A stretch of 64,000 nt of DNA from Paenibacillus faecis. Its GTDB lineage: Bacteria; Bacillota; Bacilli; Paenibacillales; Paenibacillaceae. A program made the translations under genes and the position numbers. Every line of letters begins with the position of its first letter. The first letter of the stretch is position 1. Location of the stretch: assembly GCF_008084145.1 (NCBI RefSeq), contig NZ_VSDO01000002.1, positions 868,001-932,000 on the forward strand, read 5' to 3'. Below are positions 50,666-59,320 of the stretch, one piece after another. A model generated the notes under the pieces. That model saw only the letters and a list, made by a program, of their open reading frames with translations, did not search any database and was not told where the DNA came from.

Positions 50666-51703
50666 ATGAAAAAAATCGGATCTGCACTATTGGCTGCGGC
50701 ACTCCTCGGAGGAGTACTTGCCGGTTGCTCCGCCGGTGGCGGAGGCAAAGAAAGCGGCGGTAACGGAGCCGCGGAACCGAAAGTCGGCGTAGCGATCTAT
50801 AAATTTGACGACACCTTTATGACCGGCGTGCGCAACTCGATCGAGAAGAACGCAAGCGGCATCGCCAAGGTGGATATCGTCGACAGCCAAAACTCCCAGC
50901 CTACCCAGAACGATAAAATCGACTTGTTCCTGACGAAGAAGACGAATGCCCTGATCGTTAACCCGGTGGACAGAACGGCCGCAGGCGTCATTATCGATAA
51001 AGCGAAAGCCAAGGAAACCCCGGTGGTTTTCCTCAACCGCGAACCGCTGCCGGAAGATATGAAGAAGTGGGATAAAGTCTACTACGTCGGTGCGAAAGCC
51101 GAAGAATCCGGCACGCTTTCCGGCCAAATCGTCGTCGATTACTGGAAAGCCAATCCGAAGGCGGATAAGAACGGCGACGGCGTTCTCCAATACGTCATGC
51201 TGAAAGGCGAGCCTGGGCACCAAGACGCCGAGCTGCGGACCCAGTATTCGATTCAGGCGGTGGAAGACGCCGGGATCAAGGTCGAGAAAGTGGCCGAAGA
51301 CACGGCGATGTGGGACCGCGTCAAAGGCCAAGAGAAAATGGCCGCTTTCCTGGCCGCGAACGGCGACAAAATCGAAGCCGTCTTTGCCAACAACGACGAT
51401 ATGGCTCTCGGCGCGATCGAAGCTCTGAAAGCCGCGGGTTATTTCACAGGCGACAAGTATATGCCGGTTGTGGGCGTTGATGCCACCGCTCCGGCGCTGC
51501 AAGCTCTCGAGCAAGGCACGATGCTCGGCACCGTTCTCAACGACGCCGAAAACCAAGGCAAAGCTGCGGTCACCCTGGCTTCCCTGCTGGCCAAAGGCGG
51601 CGAAGTGAACAAGGACAGCGTAGGTTTCGAGATTACCGACAATCAATACGTGTGGATTCCGTACCAAAAAGTAACGAAAGAAAACGCAGCGCAATTTAAG
51701 TAA
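50666..51703 (+). CDS. mglB: Galactose/methyl-galactoside ABC transporter binding lipoprotein
   Basis: 345 residues. Lipobox LAGC near residue 21, then a Gly/Ser linker and a type I sugar-binding fold: VGVAIYKFDDTFMTGVRNSIEK, LIVNPVDRTAAGVIIDKAK, VFLNREP, GEPGHQDAELRTQYSIQAVEDAG, ANNDDMALGAIEALKAAG, VVGVDATAPALQALEQGTMLGTVLNDAENQGKA. These are MglB-type features including the D/N-rich hinge. The ribosome site is AGGAGGT. First gene of mglBAC. Confidence 0.9.
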   Translation: MKKIGSALLAAALLGGVLAGCSAGGGGKESGGNGAAEPKVGVAIYKFDDTFMTGVRNSIEKNASGIAKVDIVDSQNSQPTQNDKIDLFLTKKTNALIVNPVDRTAAGVIIDKAKAKETPVVFLNREPLPEDMKKWDKVYYVGAKAEESGTLSGQIVVDYWKANPKADKNGDGVLQYVMLKGEPGHQDAELRTQYSIQAVEDAGIKVEKVAEDTAMWDRVKGQEKMAAFLAANGDKIEAVFANNDDMALGAIEALKAAGYFTGDKYMPVVGVDATAPALQALEQGTMLGTVLNDAENQGKAAVTLASLLAKGGEVNKDSVGFEITDNQYVWIPYQKVTKENAAQFK

Positions 51704-51746
51704 ACCGCTGCGGCTGCAGCAGGACTTCTCATCATTATTGGAAATG

Positions 51747-51784
51747 GGAGGTTCGGGCCTGACGGTGCGAGCCTCCTTTTTTTG
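51747..51784 (+). terminator. Terminator or attenuator between mglB and mglA
   Basis: GGAGGTTCG pairs with CGAGCCTCC, then seven T. Placed after the binding-protein gene, it would let more MglB than MglA/MglC be made, as is common for such operons. Confidence 0.8.
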
Positions 51785-51869
51785 AGATCGGCGAATGTAA
51801 GGATAGCGGTTATGGAGGAAACGCTTGCTGTGCCTCTGCAGGTATAGAAAAGAATAGGGGGCGTTGAGA

Positions 51870-53381
51870 ATGACAGCTTCGAAATATGCATTGGAAATGA
51901 AGGAGATCTCCAAGGAATTCCCCGGCGTCAAGGCGCTGGATGGAGTGACGCTGCAAGTACGGCCCGGAACGGTCCATGCCCTGATGGGCGAGAACGGGGC
52001 GGGTAAATCGACATTGATGAAATGCCTGTTCGGGATTTATGAACCCGACGGGGGCGAAATTTATTTGGACGGGCAAAAAGCCGATATCAACAACTCCAGC
52101 GATGCGCTTCGTCTCGGAGTCTCCATGATTCACCAGGAATTGCACCCGGTGCCGTTCCGCAATGTGATGGAAAATATATGGCTCGGCCGGTTCCCGATGA
52201 AAGGCGCGGGTCCCTTCAAAATTGTGGACCATAAGAAAATGTACCGGGACACGGAAGAGCTGTTTAAACAATTAGATTTGGATTTAGACCCGGATACGCT
52301 GGTCGGACAATTGTCGGTTTCCAAGATCCAGTCGATCGAAATCGCGAAAGCGGTTTCCTTTCATTCGCGGGTCATCGTAATGGATGAACCGACGTCCTCC
52401 TTGACGAGTGTGGAAGTGGAGCATCTGTTCCGGATTATTAACGATCTGAAAAGACGCGGCGTCGCCATTATTTATATCTCCCACAAGATGGAGGAAATAT
52501 TGCGGATATCCGATGATGTCACCATCATGCGCGACGGGAAGAAGATCGGGACCTGGCCGGCTATGGAAATGACCACGGATCTGATCATCTCGAAAATGGT
52601 GGGGCGGGACCTGACCCAGCGTTTCCCGGATCGTCACAATACGCCGAACGGCGTCATTCTGAAGGTCGAAGGTTTGACCTCCCCCGATCCGAAGTCGTTT
52701 AAAAATGTGTCCTTCGAGCTCCGTAAAGGCGAGATTCTCGGGGTGGGCGGACTGGTCGGCGCACAGCGGACCGAGCTGATCGAGGCGCTGTTCGGCCTCC
52801 GTGAAATCAAAAGCGGGACGATTTCGATCAACGGCAAAGAAGTGAAGATCCGCAGCGCCGGAGACGCCAAACGTCACGGGCTTGCCCTGCTGACGGAGGA
52901 ACGGCGAACGACGGGGATTTTCCCGGTATTGTCCGTTCACGAAAATGCGGCGATCGCCAATATGAGCCGCTACGTCAAACCGTACGGGTTGCTGGATGAA
53001 CGGCGCAAAAAAGAAGAGGTCGACAAGATGGTCGCCAAGCTGCGGACCAAAACACCCACCACGAAAACGTTGATTATGAATTTGTCGGGAGGGAATCAGC
53101 AGAAAGTGCTGCTCGCACGCTGGCTGTTGACCGAACCGGAGATCCTCCTGCTGGACGAACCGACGCGGGGGATCGACGTAGGCGCCAAGTATGAGATATA
53201 TTCCATCATTGCGGATTTGGCGCAGCAGGGCAAAAGCATCATTATGATTTCCTCCGAAATGCCGGAACTGTTAGGTATGTCGGACCGGGTGATGGTCATG
53301 TCCGAAGGCCGCTTGACGGGAATATTGGAAGGCAGCAAAGCGTCGGAAGAAGAAATCATGCGTTTGGCGGCCCAGCACTAA
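51870..53381 (+). CDS. mglA: Galactose/methyl-galactoside ABC transporter ATPase (two domains)
   Basis: 503 residues; ATG eight bases after GGGGG. Two fused ATPase domains: the first with GENGAGKST (~45), VSKIQSIEIAKAV and VMDEPTSSL; the second, from ~260, with an altered P-loop (GGLVGAQRTEL), LSGGNQQKVLLARWL and LLLDEPTRGIDVGAKYEI. The altered second P-loop is normal for the RbsA/MglA family. It energises sugar import together with MglC. Confidence 0.93.
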   Translation: MTASKYALEMKEISKEFPGVKALDGVTLQVRPGTVHALMGENGAGKSTLMKCLFGIYEPDGGEIYLDGQKADINNSSDALRLGVSMIHQELHPVPFRNVMENIWLGRFPMKGAGPFKIVDHKKMYRDTEELFKQLDLDLDPDTLVGQLSVSKIQSIEIAKAVSFHSRVIVMDEPTSSLTSVEVEHLFRIINDLKRRGVAIIYISHKMEEILRISDDVTIMRDGKKIGTWPAMEMTTDLIISKMVGRDLTQRFPDRHNTPNGVILKVEGLTSPDPKSFKNVSFELRKGEILGVGGLVGAQRTELIEALFGLREIKSGTISINGKEVKIRSAGDAKRHGLALLTEERRTTGIFPVLSVHENAAIANMSRYVKPYGLLDERRKKEEVDKMVAKLRTKTPTTKTLIMNLSGGNQQKVLLARWLLTEPEILLLDEPTRGIDVGAKYEIYSIIADLAQQGKSIIMISSEMPELLGMSDRVMVMSEGRLTGILEGSKASEEEIMRLAAQH

Positions 53382-53404
53382 GGCCATTCAAGGAGGAGAA
53401 ACTC

Positions 53405-54412
53405 ATGCAAACGAAAAAAATACAGCATTTTGTAACCCAAAACGCCATCTATATTGTATTAGCCGTGTTGGTGATCGGCATCGCCGTCTACGATCCCAGC
53501 TTTATCGGCGTCAATACGCTGCGCGATATTTTGATTCAGTCGTCAACCCGGGTCATTATCGCCCTCGGCGTGGCTTTCATCCTGATTACCGGCGGCACGG
53601 ACTTGTCGGCCGGACGAATGGTCGGCTTGACCGCGGTTATTTCCGCCTCCTTGCTGCAGGTGGAGAATTACCCGCGCCGGTTCTTTCCGGATCTGCCGCA
53701 TCTTCCGCTGCTCGTACCGATTGCGATCGCCATCGTGGTCGGTCTGATCTTCGGTCTGATCAACGGGCTGATCGTCGCCAAATTTAAAGTACCGCCTTTT
53801 ATCGCCACTCTGGGTACCATGGTTGCGATTTACGGGATCAACTCGCTGTACTTCGATACCGAACCGAACCAATCCCAGCCGATCGGCGGCTTGCGGGACG
53901 ATTTCACAACGCTGGGCTCCGGCAGCATCGGCAGCGGCGAATTCTCGCTTCCGTATATCGTTCTGATCGCGGTCGCCGTCTGCTATATCGTCTGGGTGAT
54001 GTTTAATAAAACCCGGCTCGGCAAAAATATGTACGCCATCGGCGGCAACGAACAGGCCGCAAAGGTATCCGGTATTAATGTCACCAAAAATTTGATTTAT
54101 ATTTACTCGATCGCCGGCGCGTTGTACGGGTTGGCCGGGGTGCTCGAAGCGGCCAGAACCGGCGGCGCCACTAACAACTACGGGAATATGTACGAGCTTG
54201 ACGCGATCGCCGCCTGCGTGGTCGGAGGCGTGTCTACCACGGGCGGCATCGGTACCGTACCGGGCGTCATGGCCGGGGTGCTTATTTTCACCGTTATTAA
54301 CTACGGTTTGACCTTCGTCGGGGTCGGCCCGTATTGGCAGCAGATTATCAAAGGGGCGATCATCGTGGCCGCCGTTGCGTTTGATATGAGAAAATACGCC
54401 TCCAGAAAATAA
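53405..54412 (+). CDS. mglC: Galactose/methyl-galactoside ABC transporter permease
   Basis: 335 residues, 8-10 membrane helices of the RbsC/MglC family. Signatures: ALGVAFILITGGTDLSAGRMVGL, GLINGLIVAKFKVPPFIATLGTM, GNEQAAKVSGINV (coupling-loop region) and CVVGGVSTTGGIGTVPGVMAGVL. Starts 23 bases after mglA with GGAGGAG. Last gene of the operon. Confidence 0.94.
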   Translation: MQTKKIQHFVTQNAIYIVLAVLVIGIAVYDPSFIGVNTLRDILIQSSTRVIIALGVAFILITGGTDLSAGRMVGLTAVISASLLQVENYPRRFFPDLPHLPLLVPIAIAIVVGLIFGLINGLIVAKFKVPPFIATLGTMVAIYGINSLYFDTEPNQSQPIGGLRDDFTTLGSGSIGSGEFSLPYIVLIAVAVCYIVWVMFNKTRLGKNMYAIGGNEQAAKVSGINVTKNLIYIYSIAGALYGLAGVLEAARTGGATNNYGNMYELDAIAACVVGGVSTTGGIGTVPGVMAGVLIFTVINYGLTFVGVGPYWQQIIKGAIIVAAVAFDMRKYASRK

Positions 54413-54429
54413 TTCGGTTTTACGGAGAA

Positions 54430-54474
54430 GAACGCCTCGAAGCGAATGAACCGCTTCGGGGCGTTCTTTTTTTT
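54430..54474 (+). terminator. Intrinsic terminator of mglBAC
   Basis: GAACGCCTCGAAGCG pairs with CGCTTCGGGGCGTTC, then eight T. Confidence 0.92.
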
Positions 54475-54596
54475 ACCTCCGTCAAAAACTTTCATTTTTC
54501 CATAAATTTCGTATGCACCCGGCAAATTCCCGTGCTAAAATGTGTTAAGGAAACCAATTCATGTACAAAAATCGTTAAACGCTGGGGGGAGACAAG

Positions 54597-55115
54597 TTGA
54601 AAAAGATAAGCCGGAAAAGGGTCGGAACGAGCTTCTTATTCTCTGTCTTGGCAGGTGTGTTGCTGTTCTCTCCCGTCATGGACCATCGTGCGAAAGCCGC
54701 GGCTCCGTCGAAGACGGCGATTGCGGCCGTGTATGCCAAAATTCAGACGGAACGCGCTTCGGAGGTCGTGAAGCTGGTGAACAAAGAACGGAAGGCAGCC
54801 GGGTTAAAGCCGCTGGCCGTACATACCAATCTTTCAAAAATGGCCAAGATCAAGGCGATGGACCTGTTCAACAACGATTATTTTGACCACACTTCACCCG
54901 TATACGGGTCACCGTTCGACATGATGGATACGTTTAATATTACTTATCGCTATGCGGGCGAGAATATCGCCATGGGACAAACCTCCGCCAAGGAAGTGGT
55001 CAGAGACTGGATGAACAGCCCCGGCCATAAGGCGAATATTCTGAACGCTCATTATAAGATGATCGGCGTCGGATATTATAACGGTTACTGGGTGCAGGAG
55101 TTTATCGGAAAGTAG
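54597..55115 (+). CDS. Secreted CAP (SCP-like) domain protein
   Basis: 172 residues, TTG start after GGGGGAGA. Signal peptide to ~35 (VLLFSPVMDHRAKA). CAP domain: VVKLVNKERKAAGLKPLAV, KAMDLFNNDYFDHTSP (first histidine), YAGENIAMG (glutamate), VVRDWMNSPGHKANILN (second histidine), GVGYYNGYWVQEFIG. This is the short CAP-only form, like the C-terminal domain of YkwD. Role unknown; such proteins are often expressed in sporulation or secreted. An extended -10 (TGCTAAAAT, 54533-54541) lies upstream. Confidence 0.9.
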   Translation: MKKISRKRVGTSFLFSVLAGVLLFSPVMDHRAKAAAPSKTAIAAVYAKIQTERASEVVKLVNKERKAAGLKPLAVHTNLSKMAKIKAMDLFNNDYFDHTSPVYGSPFDMMDTFNITYRYAGENIAMGQTSAKEVVRDWMNSPGHKANILNAHYKMIGVGYYNGYWVQEFIGK

Positions 55116-55155
55116 TTGCATTGAAGGCGCTTCCATAACCAAAGGAGGTAAACCG

Positions 55156-56922
55156 ATGAAGAAAATCATCAATCGACCCGAGGATGTTGTCGCGGAAATG
55201 TGCAGAGGGATGGCGCTGGCGCATCCTGAGCTTGAATTCGTAAAGAAACATAAGATCATCAAGAGGAAGCGCATCGATGAGAACAAAGTGAGTTTGATCA
55301 GCGGCGGCGGAAGCGGCCACGAACCCGCCCATGCGGGGTTTGTCGGAAAAGGAATGCTGGATGCGGCCGTTTGCGGCGATGTCTTCGCTTCGCCTTCCCA
55401 AATTCAGGTGTATCAAGCCATAAAGGCAACTGCCGGCAGAAAAGGAGCCCTGCTGATCATCAAAAATTACAGCGGGGATATGATGAATTTCAAAAACGCG
55501 GCATTTTTGGCCCGGGAAGACGGAATCGAGGTGGAGTATGTTCGGGTTGAGGATGATATCGCCGTCCAAGACAGCCTGTATACCGTTGGAAGACGGGGGG
55601 TTGCGGGGACGGTACTCGTTCACAAAATCGCCGGGGCCGCCGCGGAAGAAGGGCGGAGCTTGCGGGAGGTCAAGGCGGTTGCCGAGAAGGCGGCCTCCAG
55701 CGTCCGCAGTATCGGTTTTGCCCTGACTTCCTGTACGGTTCCGGCAAAAGGGACGCCGACGTTTGAAATCGCCGCGGATGAGATGGAATATGGCGTCGGC
55801 ATCCATGGAGAGCCGGGCATCCGGCGCGAAAAAGCCACATCGGCCGACGAGCTTGCCGGAAGGATGGTTCAGGCGCTGTTGGAGGATTTGAATATCGGTG
55901 GAGGGGAAATCCGGGAAATCGCTTTGCTGATCAATGGATTTGGGGCTACCCCCTTGCAGGAGCTGTATGTTCTGAATCATGCGGTAACCAAGGAACTGGT
56001 CAAGAGATCCGAACTACAAATATGCAGGACATTCGTCGGCAACTATATGACCAGCATCGATATGGCGGGAGCATCCGTCTCGATCATGAAATTGGACGAC
56101 GAATTAAAGAAACTGTTGTTTGCGGAGAGCGATACGCCGGCATTTAAGATAACCGGCACCGAAGCGGCTTCCGATTATCGGGAGATCCTTGAGGAGCAGG
56201 AGGGCGAGGGGCAAGAAGTATCCTTCACAACGGAAACCCCGGAGGAATACGGGCTGATCCGAGACAACGAACTCCATCTGCGTAATATGATCTATTTAGT
56301 CGACAAAATGAGTGAAATCATCATTAAAAATGAGGTGCCTTTCTGTGAGCTCGATGCCCATGCCGGAGACGGGGATTTCGGCATGAGCGTCGCCAAAGGC
56401 TTCAAACAGTTGAAGCGTGAGTGGAAAGAGATTATCTCCGGTCATGGGGAACATATCGGCGATTTTCTTGAAGCGTGCTCCTTGGTCATTATGGAACATT
56501 GCGGAGGAGCCTCCGGCCCGATTTGGGGCTCGGCCTTCCGGGCGGCCGGGAAAGCGGCGGGCAGGAAGACCCGGCTTAATGTGGCCGACATGAGCTGCCT
56601 GCTGCAGGCGGCCGTTCGCGGAATTCAGGCTACGGGGGAACGTTCCTTCGGACGCGGAGCCGTCGTCGGGGACAAAACGCTGATCGATGCCCTCGTCCCG
56701 TGCGCGGACTCCTGGACGGCCAGCGCGAAGGCGGGGGACGACATGCGGACCGCCTTCCGGAAAGGGGCGGAAGCGGCTGAGGATGGCGCGAGAAGAACTG
56801 CGGATTTCGTCGCCCGGATGGGACGTGCGGGAAATGTCGGTGAGCGCAGCCTTGGTTATCCCGATGCGGGCGCTTACGCGTTGGGGGTAATTTTCAAAGC
56901 GCTCTCGGAAAGTTTGAGATAA
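55156..56922 (+). CDS. ATP-dependent dihydroxyacetone kinase (DhaK-DhaL fusion)
   Basis: 588 residues. DhaK part (~1-330): SGGGSGHEPAHAGFVGKGMLDAAVCGDVFASPS, IIKNYSGDMMNF, and GIHGEPGIRR with the histidine that holds dihydroxyacetone covalently (~216). DhaL part (~385-588): DAHAGDGDFGMSVAKGF with the magnesium aspartates, GGASGPIWGSAF, GDKTLIDALVP, and PDAGAYALG at the end. The fused order is that of ATP-using kinases such as the Citrobacter enzyme; no PTS-type DhaM is nearby. It phosphorylates dihydroxyacetone to the glycolytic triose phosphate. Confidence 0.92.
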   Translation: MKKIINRPEDVVAEMCRGMALAHPELEFVKKHKIIKRKRIDENKVSLISGGGSGHEPAHAGFVGKGMLDAAVCGDVFASPSQIQVYQAIKATAGRKGALLIIKNYSGDMMNFKNAAFLAREDGIEVEYVRVEDDIAVQDSLYTVGRRGVAGTVLVHKIAGAAAEEGRSLREVKAVAEKAASSVRSIGFALTSCTVPAKGTPTFEIAADEMEYGVGIHGEPGIRREKATSADELAGRMVQALLEDLNIGGGEIREIALLINGFGATPLQELYVLNHAVTKELVKRSELQICRTFVGNYMTSIDMAGASVSIMKLDDELKKLLFAESDTPAFKITGTEAASDYREILEEQEGEGQEVSFTTETPEEYGLIRDNELHLRNMIYLVDKMSEIIIKNEVPFCELDAHAGDGDFGMSVAKGFKQLKREWKEIISGHGEHIGDFLEACSLVIMEHCGGASGPIWGSAFRAAGKAAGRKTRLNVADMSCLLQAAVRGIQATGERSFGRGAVVGDKTLIDALVPCADSWTASAKAGDDMRTAFRKGAEAAEDGARRTADFVARMGRAGNVGERSLGYPDAGAYALGVIFKALSESLR

Positions 56923-56970
56923 GGGCGAATCAGAGCAGAAAACGGACGGGTCGATCCCGTCCGGCTAACC

Positions 56971-57015
56971 GGACCTTGCTTGCGGGTGCAGGCGCAAGCG
57001 GGTCCTCTTTTTTTT
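56971..57015 (+). terminator. Intrinsic terminator of the dihydroxyacetone kinase gene
   Basis: GGACC...GCTTGCG pairs with CGCAAGC...GGTCC, then CTC and eight T. A second hairpin, GGACGGG-TCGA-TCCCGTCC, lies just upstream. Confidence 0.88.
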
Positions 57016-57035
57016 GAAAAATTTTTAATTAAGGA

Positions 57036-57061
57036 TGAAACCTCTTCCTTCGCACTGCGTA
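57036..57061 (+). promoter_or_regulatory. Sigma-W-type ECF promoter of pspA
   Basis: TGAAAC (57036-57041), exactly 16 bases, then CGTA (57058-57061). This equals the B. subtilis sigma-W consensus TGAAAC-N16-CGTA. The pspA ATG is 44 bases downstream. Confidence 0.82.
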
Positions 57062-57105
57062 AACATTAATCAAGAACGCAAAAATTTTGGGGAGGAAACA
57101 AAACC

Positions 57106-57777
57106 ATGTCGATTTTTAAAAGATTACGCGATTTAACGATGTCCAATATTAACGCAATGATTGATAAAGCGGAAGATCCGATCAAAATGACCGATCAATA
57201 TATCCGGGATATGCAGGAAGATTTGGAGGACGCCGAAAAGGCGGTAGCCGCGCAAATCGCCATCGAGAAAAAATTCAAAGCGCTGTATGAAGAGCAGGAA
57301 GCGCTGGTCGCCAAGCGGACGCAGCAAGCTCACACGGCCGCACAAGCCCAGAATGTGGAATTGGCCCGCCGCGCGCTGGAGGAGAAGAAGGCCGCGGAAG
57401 CCAAAATGGCCGAATATAAAGCCAACTATGATCAGAACAAAGCGGCCGCCGACAACCTTCGCAAGAAACTGGAAGAGATGCGCAAGCACCTGACCGAAAT
57501 GAAAAACAAGCGCGAGACGCTTGTAGCGCGGTATAATGCGGCGAAAGCGCAGACGGAAATCAACAAAGCGATGACCGGTTTCGGCTCGGACACCGCGGCC
57601 CAAGGCCTGAAGCGGATGGAAGAGAAGATGATGCAGATGGAAGCCCGCGCGGAAGCCAGCAATGAAATGGCCGCCAAGGGCGCCGATCTGGACGAGGAGT
57701 TCGAGAAGCTCGGCAAAGACAAAGAAGTGGAAGACGAACTGGCCGCTCTGATGAAGCAGTACGAGAATAAAGAATAG
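57106..57777 (+). CDS. pspA: PspA/IM30 family membrane-stress protein
   Basis: 223 residues, starting MSIFKRLRDLTMSNINAMIDKAEDPIKMTDQYIRDMQEDLEDAE, the amphipathic helix and first hairpin of PspA. The rest is long coiled-coil helices rich in Glu, Lys and Ala, with the AKAQTEINKAM segment near 150. These ESCRT-III-like proteins assemble on damaged membranes. The B. subtilis pspA is under sigma-W control, in agreement with the promoter here. The DUF4178-like gene follows by 39 bases. Confidence 0.93.
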   Translation: MSIFKRLRDLTMSNINAMIDKAEDPIKMTDQYIRDMQEDLEDAEKAVAAQIAIEKKFKALYEEQEALVAKRTQQAHTAAQAQNVELARRALEEKKAAEAKMAEYKANYDQNKAAADNLRKKLEEMRKHLTEMKNKRETLVARYNAAKAQTEINKAMTGFGSDTAAQGLKRMEEKMMQMEARAEASNEMAAKGADLDEEFEKLGKDKEVEDELAALMKQYENKE

Positions 57778-57816
57778 GATTTGCGAAACGAACGGTAAAG
57801 CGAGGCAGCGAAGCTC

Positions 57817-58323
57817 ATGAGTGTTTGGAAAAGAATCGGAAACCTGTTCGCAAAACCCCAGCCGCCTCAGCCGGAGAAGAGCATGCTCACCCTGGCGCGC
57901 GGAGACATGTGCGAAGTGTCGCTTGTGACCTACGAGGTAACGGGGCGGGTTCATAATCGCGGCCGTAACGCCGTGGTGCTGACCCTGCAGGATGGGGTCC
58001 ACATCAGCTATCTGCTCGTCGAAGAGCGGGAAAATCTCCGATATCAGCTCTACCGGCCGATTGACGGCCGGTTGGATACGCCGGATGAGGTTCCGGCGGA
58101 AATGGAGCTGGACGGCAGAACGTACTACCTGGAGGAGCAATATATCGGGACGGTGACGGTCGCCGGACGAACGCCGTTTATGCAGGGCGGGGAGCAGCAT
58201 GTTTGGCAGTTTCAATCGGATGATTTCGCGTTATTGCGGATTGAATGGCAGAACGGCCGCTTTATGCTATATGAAGGCGAGAAAGTCATTCCGGCGGACG
58301 TGAAGGTCATCCGGGCGAGTTAG
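57817..58323 (+). CDS. DUF4178-like protein partner of PspA
   Basis: 168 residues, mostly beta. It starts MSVWKRIGNLFAKPQ, an amphipathic stretch like that of PspA. SMLTLARGDMCEVSLVTYEVTGRVHNRG, then WQFQSDDFALLRIEWQNGRFMLYEGEKVIP suggest a DUF4178-type fold, a family often found beside PspA. There are no catalytic motifs. Probably in one operon with pspA; a membrane-stress role is inferred. Confidence 0.75.
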   Translation: MSVWKRIGNLFAKPQPPQPEKSMLTLARGDMCEVSLVTYEVTGRVHNRGRNAVVLTLQDGVHISYLLVEERENLRYQLYRPIDGRLDTPDEVPAEMELDGRTYYLEEQYIGTVTVAGRTPFMQGGEQHVWQFQSDDFALLRIEWQNGRFMLYEGEKVIPADVKVIRAS

Positions 58324-58335
58324 ATGTTAATATGA

Positions 58336-58386
58336 AGGGCTGTCCGCGGCTGGGAAGGCTGGAGGACAGCCTTTTCTGCGTCGAAG
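58336..58386 (+). terminator. Intrinsic terminator of pspA operon
   Basis: GGCTGTCC and GGACAGCC form a perfect 8-bp stem around a long loop, then TTTT. Confidence 0.8.
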
Positions 58387-58483
58387 CGGCAAGAGGAAAT
58401 TTGCATCGCGGGGCCGGAAAGTTTTATGGTTATTACATAAACTGGAGAGAATAAAAGGGACAACATCCTAGGGGGGCGAGATG

Positions 58484-59299
58484 ATGAAGAAAACATCCGG
58501 AGCCTGGCGTACAGCCGTTCTGGTTTCGGCCTCGATACTGGGGACGCTATTGCTGTTGTCCGGGTTCGTTTATGCGGTCAGGGATGTCCTGTATCCCGCC
58601 TCATCCCTTGCGGGTTTGCCGGCGGCACCTGACGCGGCGGAACGGGCAGGGAGAGAAACGGTTTCGCTGGATGTCACGGCGCTTGGCGATTCCCTTGCCA
58701 AGGGGACGGGAGACGATACCGGCAGCGGTTTTGCGCGCAGGGTCGTCGACTTGCTGACTAAGCAGGGGGCAAAATCCAAGCTGGTCAACAATCTGGGCAT
58801 TAACGGGCTGACGACGAAGGAGCTTCTTCCTATGCTGGAGGAGCCTGGCGTACAATACGCATTAAAACAGGCAGGCGTGATTTTACTATCCATTGGAGCT
58901 AACGATCTATTCGACGATGGACAGCAACTGGAGACGCGAACGGAGATTCCGACGGAGAAGGAATTGGAAAAAGCGATCGAGGGTGCTTCGACCAATCTGG
59001 TGAAGATCGTGAAAAGGCTCCACGAGATCAATCCCGAGGCGCAACTGGTGTATATCGGGTTGTACAACCCGTTTTCCGATATGGAACAGTTGAAGGAGGC
59101 GGGAGACGACGCGGTGGCCCGCTGGAACGCCGTCGCTATGGAGGCGATGGCTTCCCTGAAGGGAGGCCGGGTCGCACCGACGGCCGACCTGTTTACGCTG
59201 CGTGCGCCGAGCTATCTGTCCGGCGATCATTTTCATCCGAACGGGACGGGATACCAGGCGATTGCCGAGCGGATCGTTCAGGGCATCGCGATACCTTAG
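58484..59299 (+). CDS. SGNH/GDSL hydrolase with N-terminal membrane anchor
   Basis: 271 residues; the ATG at 58484 is seven bases from GGGGGG, better than the one at 58481. One membrane helix (~10-32), then an SGNH fold: VTALGDSLAKG (serine, ~67), NNLGINGLT (glycine), LLSIGANDLF (asparagine, ~140) and DHFHPNGTGY (Asp-His, ~252). All four blocks are intact. Resembles YpmR-type lipase/esterases. Acts outside the cell; substrate unknown. Only 21 bases separate it from the ABC ATPase gene. Confidence 0.88.
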   Translation: MKKTSGAWRTAVLVSASILGTLLLLSGFVYAVRDVLYPASSLAGLPAAPDAAERAGRETVSLDVTALGDSLAKGTGDDTGSGFARRVVDLLTKQGAKSKLVNNLGINGLTTKELLPMLEEPGVQYALKQAGVILLSIGANDLFDDGQQLETRTEIPTEKELEKAIEGASTNLVKIVKRLHEINPEAQLVYIGLYNPFSDMEQLKEAGDDAVARWNAVAMEAMASLKGGRVAPTADLFTLRAPSYLSGDHFHPNGTGYQAIAERIVQGIAIP

Positions 59300-59320
59300 A
59301 ATTACAGGAGGGTGGGCAGC

